Assembly (NCBI GenBank): GCA_903905685.1
Contig: CAIVHI010000126.1
Location: 1-27,719, forward strand
Length of the DNA: 27,719 bases
Direction: 5' to 3'
DNA from: an uncultured Bacteroidota bacterium
GTDB lineage: Bacteria > Bacteroidota > Bacteroidia > Chitinophagales > Chitinophagaceae
How positions within the stretch are numbered: position 1 is the first letter of the stretch; every line of letters begins with the position of its first letter. Below the pieces are notes generated by a model that was given only the letters and a program-made list of their open reading frames with translations, was not told where the DNA came from and ran no database searches. Of the stretch, positions 21,258 to 27,719 are shown piece by piece. A program made the position numbers and the translations under genes.

Positions 21258-22169
21258 GTGGTGCCATTGCAGGTTTTCGATGGCGGGGTAAAATCGCGGG
21301 TCACCGGGCAACAGGATGGGTTGCCCGTGGAATCTCCGGATGGAATAGTGTTCCGATTCGGTGAAGCTGTTGGATACCACTACCTTATAGTCTTCGTCTA
21401 TCGTAATCAAAAACCGGTCGAATGCGCGATGGAGATTGGGGGAGAGGGATAGCCCGTTGGTGATGTGGTCGAGATGGGTTTCGGCAAACGGCACGATGTG
21501 GCAGGCATCCACCATCTGGACGTCGCGGGTGGCGGTGATGGCCATGCCCGATATGCAGCAGGTATAGTTGTATACCAGCGGCACCTGTTTTTTAAATGCC
21601 CCGCTACGTATAAATGCCTCTTCCTCACCTATTTTTTCAGTTTTTATTTTCGACGGAGGTTCATACAATACCTTTTGCTCGGCCTCGGTCATCGCATTTT
21701 GGCCGGTGTAGTTGAGGGTGCGATCATCGAAATACGTTTGAAGCAGAGCGGAGATGAGTAGCCGGCAGGTCTGGGGCTGCGCCGCCGCTCGAAACAGGGG
21801 TTCGTCGAGCGAGGCATAAGCCACGGCGTTTTTCAAGGCAACGAGGCTTTTTACGGAGTGGGAAGACGTGGTAGGTACAGCACTGCCCGGCAGCGTTTTC
21901 AGGTGCCAAAAGCCTTCGCTGCGGAGGTGGTAAAAGGGCAGCGAGAAGTTGGGAGTGAAGCGGTCGCCTTCTACGAGTGCCCTCCAGTTGTCTTTGAATC
22001 GGGCCACGAGCTCAGGTGTAATGGAAATGCGGTTGTCGCGGAGCCGGCCTTCGAGTAAGAATTGCAGGACGGAAATCAGCAATATGGCTTTGTGGGGTGC
22101 CGGTGCCCCATGCGACCTATCCACCTTAAGGCTGGATAGTTTCAGTATGTATTTTGAAACATCGGACAC
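21234..22169 (-). CDS. HNH endonuclease with putative DNA-phosphorothioate-sensing N-terminal domain
   Basis: 311 aa from a GTG at 22169. The frame continues 49 codons upstream to another GTG, but family proteins start just before a segment like SKYILKLSSLKVD, so the inner GTG is preferred. Residues about 1-140 resemble the sulfur-binding domain (SBD) of ScoMcrA-type type IV enzymes: APHKAILL (about 24-31, with H26 and K27), FKDNW, then PFYHLRSEGFWHL (78-90). Residues about 200-265 are an HNH_2 nuclease: CCISGM, ACHIVPFAE (H224), ITNGLSLSPNLHRAFDRFL (N238, H247). Known: SBD-HNH enzymes cut DNA carrying phosphorothioate marks. No dnd/ssp modification genes are nearby, which fits a restriction-only defence against foreign modified DNA. 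Ligand assignment is inferred from motif layout. No mobile-element genes flank it. Confidence 0.8.
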   Translation of the reverse strand: MSDVSKYILKLSSLKVDRSHGAPAPHKAILLISVLQFLLEGRLRDNRISITPELVARFKDNWRALVEGDRFTPNFSLPFYHLRSEGFWHLKTLPGSAVPTTSSHSVKSLVALKNAVAYASLDEPLFRAAAQPQTCRLLISALLQTYFDDRTLNYTGQNAMTEAEQKVLYEPPSKIKTEKIGEEEAFIRSGAFKKQVPLVYNYTCCISGMAITATRDVQMVDACHIVPFAETHLDHITNGLSLSPNLHRAFDRFLITIDEDYKVVVSNSFTESEHYSIRRFHGQPILLPGDPRFYPAIENLQWHHKKFGQLQ

Positions 22170-22173
22170 GTTC

Positions 22174-22181
22174 CAAAAATA
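22174..22181 (-). promoter_or_regulatory. -7 box candidate TATTTTTG immediately before the HNH GTG start
   Basis: Exact TAnnTTTG on the minus strand, but only four bases before the GTG, so a transcript starting at the usual distance would begin at or within the start codon. It is either a leaderless message, a chance match, or a sign that the true start lies elsewhere. Confidence 0.25.
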
Positions 22182-22304
22182 TGCAAAAGCGGGTGATTTT
22201 GATGCTGTTTCATTAGTGTTGGTGAAGACAGTTAGACTCCAATCCCAACGTATAGCAAGTTGTGGGCATCGCAAGCCCGTAGGTTTCGTGGAAGGGGTGG
22301 GCAA

Positions 22305-22328
22305 TGCAGCCCCCACTTGTGGGCTGCA
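22305..22328. repeat. Inverted repeat TGCAGCC ... GGCTGCA without T run
   Basis: Seven paired bases (22305-22311 with 22322-22328), extendable by an inner CAC/GTG after a two-base bulge. It lies between the divergent HNH and giant surface-protein genes. No poly-T follows on either strand, so it is not an intrinsic terminator; an operator or a chance palindrome are both possible. Confidence 0.3.
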
Positions 22329-22407
22329 CCCTATGCATCAAGTCTCAATCTCCATAATGCGTTGAAAAAATATTTCCTCGAAAATGTACAACATCTTAAA
22401 CTTTTGC

Positions 22408-22415
22408 TAAATTTG
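22408..22415 (+). promoter_or_regulatory. -7 box candidate TAAATTTG for the giant surface protein
   Basis: TAAATTTG fits TAnnTTTG and ends 59 bases before the ATG at 22475. The surroundings are AT-rich. No correctly spaced -33 TTG. Confidence 0.4.
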
Positions 22416-22474
22416 GTAAACGGTTAATTTACTTATTGCTGATTTCCATCTTTTAATCGCTTAAAGATTCCACT

Positions 22475-25400
22475 ATGAAATTCGTTTCCCGCCTCTTATT
22501 GGTGTGTTGCCTGCTGTTGTCTTCCGGGTTGTCTAGGGGGCAGTATCTGACCTATTACCCCAATGCCATTACTTACCAAGGCGTGGGTGGTTTCTTCGAT
22601 GCCACTGCATTTGCAGTTGATTCCCGTGGCAACACCTATGTGGCGACCGATTATATAAACAATATCGTTCATAAAATCACGCCGGCCGGGGTTGTTACCA
22701 ATTATGCGGGCCGTTCTTCGGGTTCGACAGGACTCTTCGGAGTCGACTCTGTTCCGGCAATCACCATGTCCATTGGTCGGATATCGTCCATGGCAGTAGA
22801 TGGAAAAGGCAATCTCTATATGGTTGACTATGACAATGAAGCTGTTCTGCGTGTGGATACTAATGGTTATATGCAGACTATTGCCGGTGGCTTTAGCGCC
22901 GCCGGTTGGGCATATTGGTTTTTGGGAGACACTATTGCCATCCATACATTTCTAAATCGGCCTGCCGGTGTGGCATGCGATAAGGTGGGGAATGTCTATA
23001 TAACCCAGGTAGGAAATGGTCGTGTTCGTAAAATCGCATCAGGATATATTCATACCATTGCAGGTAATGGCGTCATCGGTTATTTGGGCGATGGTGGGTT
23101 GGCCACTGCGGCCAACTTGACACTAAACGGCGGCATCGCAGTCGATACTTTGGGGAACATATACCTCGCCGGTACCAATTGCCGAAAAATAGGGACTGAC
23201 GGCATTATCAGGTCTATAGCGGGCAATGGCATCCCGGGATATACAGGGGACGGCGGTCCGGCCACAAATGCATCTATCAATGCCACTTCTGTGGCGGTCG
23301 ATCATGCCGGGAATGTATATTTATCGTGCACCAATAACGGAAGCACAGGATGGCAGTCGGGCGTAGTAAGGATGGTCAATGCCTCGGGCATCATCAGCAC
23401 GGTAATTGGTGGAGGTACCAATGCCCCACAATGGTTGATTGATACCCCGGGAACCGGTTGCTTTAGAGACACATCGGTAGCGCTCGGCCATCGGGGTGGC
23501 ATTCAGACTGATGCGGCCGGAGACCTGTTTTTTCTCGATACCTTATCGGGTTACGTCTATAAGTCCACCTTTAATAATAATGGACCGCATTTTGAGTTCG
23601 GCATCAAGCCTGAGGTAACTATTTGCGAAAATTCAGGCGTTTATAGCCTGAACAACCTGTTGACGGTTGATGATGCAGCAGGTTCTACCGTGCATTGGAC
23701 ACCTACTGTGCCACCCGCTCACGGTGCTTTGGTGGGAACCTATACTGCCGTTTCCACCGCTGCACCATTGGTGCCGTCGGGGTTATCCTATACTCCTGCA
23801 GTAGGTTTTTACGGACGGGACTCGATGGTGGTGTCGGTATTTGATGGCGTTTATACGATACGTGACACTATCAAGTTCGTTGTCAATCCGATGCCGAGCG
23901 CAGGTACCATTATTGGGGATTCCACCATCTGCGCAGATTCAGTAGATCATACTTACCAGTTTTCGTTGCCTTCCACCCAAGGCTACTGGGGATTGGGTGG
24001 CATTGCCGCGCTGGACACTTATTCTGCAACCAAGGCATTTGTTCTACCATCGACTACCGGTACAGGTATTTTGACCTATTCCAACGGATGTGGAACGCTT
24101 ACGAGGACTATTGGAGTTAATCCGAAGCCGGTTATTTCCGGAGGGGCCGTGGTCTGCGTTGGCGATACCCTGCATTTTACGGCTACAGGTGGAAGTGGAG
24201 TTTGGAGTGCTTCGGGTGGCGGAATTTCGGTTACTTCCTTGGGACAGGCTGTCGGTTTGTCCACAGGTGCCGATACGGTGATATTCACTGCGCCTGGTTG
24301 CACCGTCAGCCTACCGGTGCAGGTAGGCTTCATCGATTCCTTTTCGGCCGATACGGGATTCTGTGCGGGCACCAATTTGGTGCTGTATTATGGAACAGGC
24401 AACACTTGGTCGAGCAGCAATCCGTACATGGTCACTATCAATGCGACATCTTCTTTCGAGCAATTCAATTTCAATTATGCCGGGCTAGACACCATAACCG
24501 CCTCCAATGCCTGTGGCAGTGTCACTACGATAGTTACTGTCAACCCAATGCCGGATACCATCGGGTTGGCCGGTGCTGTATTTTCTACTTCTTCAGCCGT
24601 TGGGCTGTGCACCGGCACCCCTTATGTTGCAACCGATCTTACGCCGGGAGGTATTTGGTCTGTCACCGGTACAGCTGACACTATCGATTCGTCCGGCCAT
24701 TTCAAGGCCTTTTGGATGGGCGAAGGGATGGGGCAAATTAGGTATACCACGCATGGTAGCTGCACCTCGACGCTCAATTTCAAGTTGATTTCGAAAAATG
24801 TCCCAATTTCTTGGGATACATCGATTTGTGTTGGACAACCTTTGGCGGTAATGCTTAATGACTCCGGTTATGCCAACTATCCGGCGGGTTACGCGGTTCA
24901 CTTAACGTGTTCACAGCCAGGTGCAATGGTCAGTTTTTTGGACAGTTTGAAGGGGTATATGCCTTTCTATCAAATAAGTAATTTGATTCCTGGTTTGGTA
25001 AATATTGCGTATTCGAATGGTTGTGCAACATGGTATTTCGTCTCTACTGTCAATCCCCTTCCTGCAGTTCCATCTGTGTCTCCAACAATATGTGCGGGCG
25101 GTACCACTACCGCTACCGATGCAACAGGTGGAGGCACGTGGGGCACTTCGTTCGGGAATTTGTCGGTGACTTCCGGTGGCGTGCTAAGTACCGTTGCAGG
25201 TACTTGGGACAACGTGATTTACACCTTGCCCACGGGCTGCTACAACAGTGCACCGGTTCATATCACTACAGTATCGCCACTGCCCATAGCGGGAAATACG
25301 GGCTTCTGCGTGGGTGAAACACTGAACTTGGTTGACAGCACGCCCGGCGGCACGTGGGCCAGCAGCAATACTGCGGTGGTCAGCAACCTGTTGCTGGCGC

Positions 25401-27719
25401 TCAGTGCCGGCACGGCCACGATCACCTATAGCAACGGCTGCGGTTCGGTCACCAAGACCATCACCGTTTACCCAGACCCGGCCCCCATTGCGGGGCCCGA
25501 TTCGGTGTGCCTCGGGTCTGCCACGCTATACACCGACATCAGTCCCGGCGGCACGTGGTCGGTAACGGGATCGGGCAGCATTACGAGTGGCGGCACCTAC
25601 ACCCCCGGCACTACGGGTTGGGACATGATCAACTACACCCTGCCCACGGGCTGCGTGTATAGCCAAGTGGTGGACATCAATGCTCCTGCCACCCCACTGG
25701 TAGCTTTCAGCGATTCGGTATTTTGCGGCAATGGCCTGCATCCCGGCTTTGCCGACAGTGCCATAGGCGGCCATTGGACGAGTTCCAATCACGAAATAGC
25801 ATTGCCCGACACCTCCCTCGGCAATGTGTTAGTGAATGCATTCACTCAGGGTATTGTCACCTTTAGCTACAACGTCACGAATGCCTGCGGCAGTTTCACA
25901 ACCAACAAGACCGTGACTATTTATCCCATAGCCGGTAACACCTACTACAATAGGACAATCTGTACGGGTGTCACCTATGATATCTACGAGGCAGACAGTA
26001 CCGGTATTTGGAATGTCCGCAACGGCTTTGCCGCACTCGATACCCCCCACTACTTCGCAGGTCACATCGTTGGCGTGAGTCCGGGGATCGACACTATGAC
26101 CTATACCGACAGCAATGTGTGCGGTGCAAGCGTGGTTTACAACATCACCAAGGTAATGGGTGTCACTCCGATAGGCCCCATTTCCGGTCCCTCTTCGGTT
26201 TGCGTTGGCACCTCCACCTCCTATAGCGACCCCACGCCCGGTGGATGGTGGGGCGGAGGTTCCGGTGTGGGTGTGGGGTATTTTTATGCGGTAGGCACAA
26301 CCGGAACCCTGTATACCTCTAGCCCGGGCGTGACAACCATCAATTATTCGGTCTCGGGAATGTGCGGCACTGCAACGACACTGAAAACCGTTACGGTATA
26401 TCCCTCCAATGGTATATCTATTGATTCCATTGCGATTTGCGAAGGTCGCGATACGCTGTTGCCCTACACCCTGATTCCGTTGCAGACGTGGATAAACTAC
26501 GATTCCACCGCCACCATCATCCACATCAGCGATACCGGAGCCGTCGTGAAGTCCTTGATACCCACACGCGATACTGTAGATTACCGAATTTCTTCAACGT
26601 GTGGTGTACACGACTTTATGCATATCCTGCTCATCAATACCTACCTGCCCCACGGGCCGATAACCGGCGATTCGGTGGTGTGTACGGGGAGCGCTATTAC
26701 CTTGAGCGACAGTACATTGGCGGGCACTTGGAGTAGTTCGGCACCTGTAGTGGCCTCGGTAGCTGCCGGAGGGGTGGTACATGGCGTTGCAACCGGAACA
26801 GCCATCATTACGGCAACGGCCACCAATGCCTGCGGCACGGTGACCCTCACGAAATCCCTCACCGTTGACCCGGCGGCCTTTACCGGTATCATCGATTCTA
26901 CACGACTCTGCCTTGGTGCGGAGCACGTGCTTCACGACTCGCTGGCCGGTGCCCCTTGGTCTACATTCAACAGCGATGTCGCCATACTGTCTACGGCAAC
27001 GGGCACCGCCACTATACAGGCCATGGTGGCAGGCGTCGATACCGTTTACCGCACCATCACTACTGTTTGCGGCACTGTGCAACGTAAGCACGTAGTAACG
27101 GTAGCCTATCCCGTAACCGTAGGTGCAATTACAGGTGCCGGTACCGTGTGTGTGGGTGCGACCACATCGTTGGCCGACACGCCTTCGGGAGGTGTTTGGG
27201 TAAGTAGTGATACTACCATTGCCAAAGTGGCCGGTACGGGCGTAGTTACCGGTATAGGTGCCGGTGTCGCCACGATTACCTACAGGCTCTATGGGGGGTG
27301 CGATACTTCCACGGCCGTAACAACGGTTACAGTGAACCCGCTCCCGGGTGCACCAACATTCGACTCTCTGGATTTATGCGACGGTCTCACGCACATCTAC
27401 GCGGACCCCTTATCCGGCGGCACTTGGAGCACGGCGTTTGGGATTGCAACCGTAATCCCAGGGGCGAGTTCGGGTGCCGTTTCAGCCACCGCTGCGGGGG
27501 TCGATACGGTCTATTATACCGTTACATCCAGCTGTGGCACAGCCGTTTATAAACATATGGTGCGTTTTTTGCCTGTCATTACCGCTGCTGCCATAACGGG
27601 GTCGGCAACCGTTTGCACGGGTTCCTCAACCACGCTTGCCGATGCCACTGCGGGCGGCACTTGGACCAGCAACAATACCGGTGTCGCCACGATTTCTTCG
27701 AGTGGCCTACTCACCGGGG
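22475..27719 (+). CDS. Giant secreted protein: NHL propeller followed by tandem Cys-paired Ig-like domains (runs off the window)
   Basis: At least 1748 aa; the frame is open from the ATG at 22475 to the last base with no stop, so the 3' end is missing. Signal peptide MKFVSRLLLVCCLLLSSGLS, cleaved near SRGQ. Residues about 40-370 hold five or more NHL-type blades (GNTYVATD, GNLYMVDY, GNVYITQ, GNIYLAG, GNVYLSC), with IPGYTGDGGPAT linkers typical of NHL proteins. Residues about 380-475 look cadherin-like (GLSYTPAVGFYGRDSMVVSVFDG). From about residue 480, at least 17 Ig-like units follow, each with an opening C-x-G and usually a closing CG. This is typical of very large Bacteroidota surface proteins secreted by the type IX system; the expected C-terminal sorting domain lies outside the window. 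A role in adhesion, gliding or matrix is inferred. No catalytic motif seen. Confidence 0.92.
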   Translation, partial: MKFVSRLLLVCCLLLSSGLSRGQYLTYYPNAITYQGVGGFFDATAFAVDSRGNTYVATDYINNIVHKITPAGVVTNYAGRSSGSTGLFGVDSVPAITMSIGRISSMAVDGKGNLYMVDYDNEAVLRVDTNGYMQTIAGGFSAAGWAYWFLGDTIAIHTFLNRPAGVACDKVGNVYITQVGNGRVRKIASGYIHTIAGNGVIGYLGDGGLATAANLTLNGGIAVDTLGNIYLAGTNCRKIGTDGIIRSIAGNGIPGYTGDGGPATNASINATSVAVDHAGNVYLSCTNNGSTGWQSGVVRMVNASGIISTVIGGGTNAPQWLIDTPGTGCFRDTSVALGHRGGIQTDAAGDLFFLDTLSGYVYKSTFNNNGPHFEFGIKPEVTICENSGVYSLNNLLTVDDAAGSTVHWTPTVPPAHGALVGTYTAVSTAAPLVPSGLSYTPAVGFYGRDSMVVSVFDGVYTIRDTIKFVVNPMPSAGTIIGDSTICADSVDHTYQFSLPSTQGYWGLGGIAALDTYSATKAFVLPSTTGTGILTYSNGCGTLTRTIGVNPKPVISGGAVVCVGDTLHFTATGGSGVWSASGGGISVTSLGQAVGLSTGADTVIFTAPGCTVSLPVQVGFIDSFSADTGFCAGTNLVLYYGTGNTWSSSNPYMVTINATSSFEQFNFNYAGLDTITASNACGSVTTIVTVNPMPDTIGLAGAVFSTSSAVGLCTGTPYVATDLTPGGIWSVTGTADTIDSSGHFKAFWMGEGMGQIRYTTHGSCTSTLNFKLISKNVPISWDTSICVGQPLAVMLNDSGYANYPAGYAVHLTCSQPGAMVSFLDSLKGYMPFYQISNLIPGLVNIAYSNGCATWYFVSTVNPLPAVPSVSPTICAGGTTTATDATGGGTWGTSFGNLSVTSGGVLSTVAGTWDNVIYTLPTGCYNSAPVHITTVSPLPIAGNTGFCVGETLNLVDSTPGGTWASSNTAVVSNLLLALSAGTATITYSNGCGSVTKTITVYPDPAPIAGPDSVCLGSATLYTDISPGGTWSVTGSGSITSGGTYTPGTTGWDMINYTLPTGCVYSQVVDINAPATPLVAFSDSVFCGNGLHPGFADSAIGGHWTSSNHEIALPDTSLGNVLVNAFTQGIVTFSYNVTNACGSFTTNKTVTIYPIAGNTYYNRTICTGVTYDIYEADSTGIWNVRNGFAALDTPHYFAGHIVGVSPGIDTMTYTDSNVCGASVVYNITKVMGVTPIGPISGPSSVCVGTSTSYSDPTPGGWWGGGSGVGVGYFYAVGTTGTLYTSSPGVTTINYSVSGMCGTATTLKTVTVYPSNGISIDSIAICEGRDTLLPYTLIPLQTWINYDSTATIIHISDTGAVVKSLIPTRDTVDYRISSTCGVHDFMHILLINTYLPHGPITGDSVVCTGSAITLSDSTLAGTWSSSAPVVASVAAGGVVHGVATGTAIITATATNACGTVTLTKSLTVDPAAFTGIIDSTRLCLGAEHVLHDSLAGAPWSTFNSDVAILSTATGTATIQAMVAGVDTVYRTITTVCGTVQRKHVVTVAYPVTVGAITGAGTVCVGATTSLADTPSGGVWVSSDTTIAKVAGTGVVTGIGAGVATITYRLYGGCDTSTAVTTVTVNPLPGAPTFDSLDLCDGLTHIYADPLSGGTWSTAFGIATVIPGASSGAVSATAAGVDTVYYTVTSSCGTAVYKHMVRFLPVITAAAITGSATVCTGSSTTLADATAGGTWTSNNTGVATISSSGLLTG
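23920..27719 (+). repeat. Tandem Ig-like units, about 77 residues each, at least 17 copies
   Basis: Unit openings (x-C-x-G) fall near 23925, 24155, 24362, 24605, 24826, 25090, 25307, 25507, 25721, 25961, 26200, 26437, 26677, 26908, 27147, 27376 and 27612, an average spacing of about 230 bases. The common pattern is C-x-G, then S/T-rich, then GGTWSSSN-like, then a Gly-rich turn with AGxxTITY, then CG, then TVTVxP. DNA identity between units is low, so this is old protein-level repetition. Confidence 0.75.

Noticed and set aside
21234..22169. Defence island or dnd cluster around the HNH gene
   Set aside because: Neighbours on both sides are a sugar methyltransferase unit and a surface protein; no modification, methylase, helicase or toxin-antitoxin gene is present.
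22170..22316. 49-codon N-terminal extension of the HNH protein
   Set aside because: The extension has no family-like sequence and the sulfur-binding-type domain begins right after the inner GTG, although N-terminal mapping would be needed to be certain.
22305..22328. Inverted repeat considered as a terminator
   Set aside because: No T run follows on either strand and the flanking genes are divergent, so nothing needs terminating there.

Overview
The window looks like chromosome of a member of the Bacteroidota, probably near the Chitinophagaceae/Chitinophagales. This is inferred from family content and signals, not from any search. The signals are: no Shine-Dalgarno sequences before most genes, Bacteroidota-style -7 boxes (TAnnTTTG or TAnnTTCG) 19-31 bases before many starts, lipoprotein signals, a YaiO-type outer-membrane barrel, and a giant NHL plus Ig-like surface protein. 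No rRNA, tRNA, CRISPR array, insertion sequence, integrase or phage gene was seen.

Layout. 24-1508 (minus) is a secreted GHL10-type glycosidase, divergent from a lipoprotein fusing rhodanese to thioredoxin (1651-2385). Then, on the plus strand, come an old-yellow-enzyme ene-reductase (2466-3539), a lipoprotein with a CBM9-like domain and a Met-rich pentapeptide repeat (3663-4547), and an overlapping TatD/TcdA pair (4580-5952). After a 284-base gap with a terminator and promoter candidates, 6237-13783 holds the most interesting block: a stand-alone response-regulator receiver, a membrane-anchored HEAT-repeat protein, two tandem paralogous membrane GT2 glycosyltransferases, and a large TPR/outer-membrane beta-barrel protein. 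Next are a secreted DUF4838-type glycosidase-like protein (13893-16142), the ribosome-associated GTPase BipA/TypA behind a hairpin-rich leader (16404-18209), and a convergent small outer-membrane barrel (18361-19053, minus). A two-gene unit follows: a DUF6165-like helical protein and a sugar C-methyltransferase (19478-21193). It faces a solitary HNH nuclease with a putative phosphorothioate-sensing domain (21234-22169, minus). The last 5.2 kb (22475 to the end) is one open reading frame without a stop, encoding a giant secreted protein with an N-terminal NHL propeller and at least 17 Cys-paired Ig-like units.

How the genes may work together. The 6237-13783 block has every part expected of a synthase-dependent exopolysaccharide machine: inner-membrane polymerising GT2 enzymes, a periplasmic TPR scaffold and an outer-membrane pore. 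In outline it resembles PgaC/PgaA or BcsA/BcsC. No PilZ domain is visible; a receiver protein and a HEAT scaffold stand where c-di-GMP control would usually be. The TPR protein is built from six repeats of a roughly 108-residue three-TPR module, and only the second GT2 carries a CxxC-H-H insertion. This locus is the best candidate for an undescribed system. The other genes read as independent housekeeping or envelope functions.
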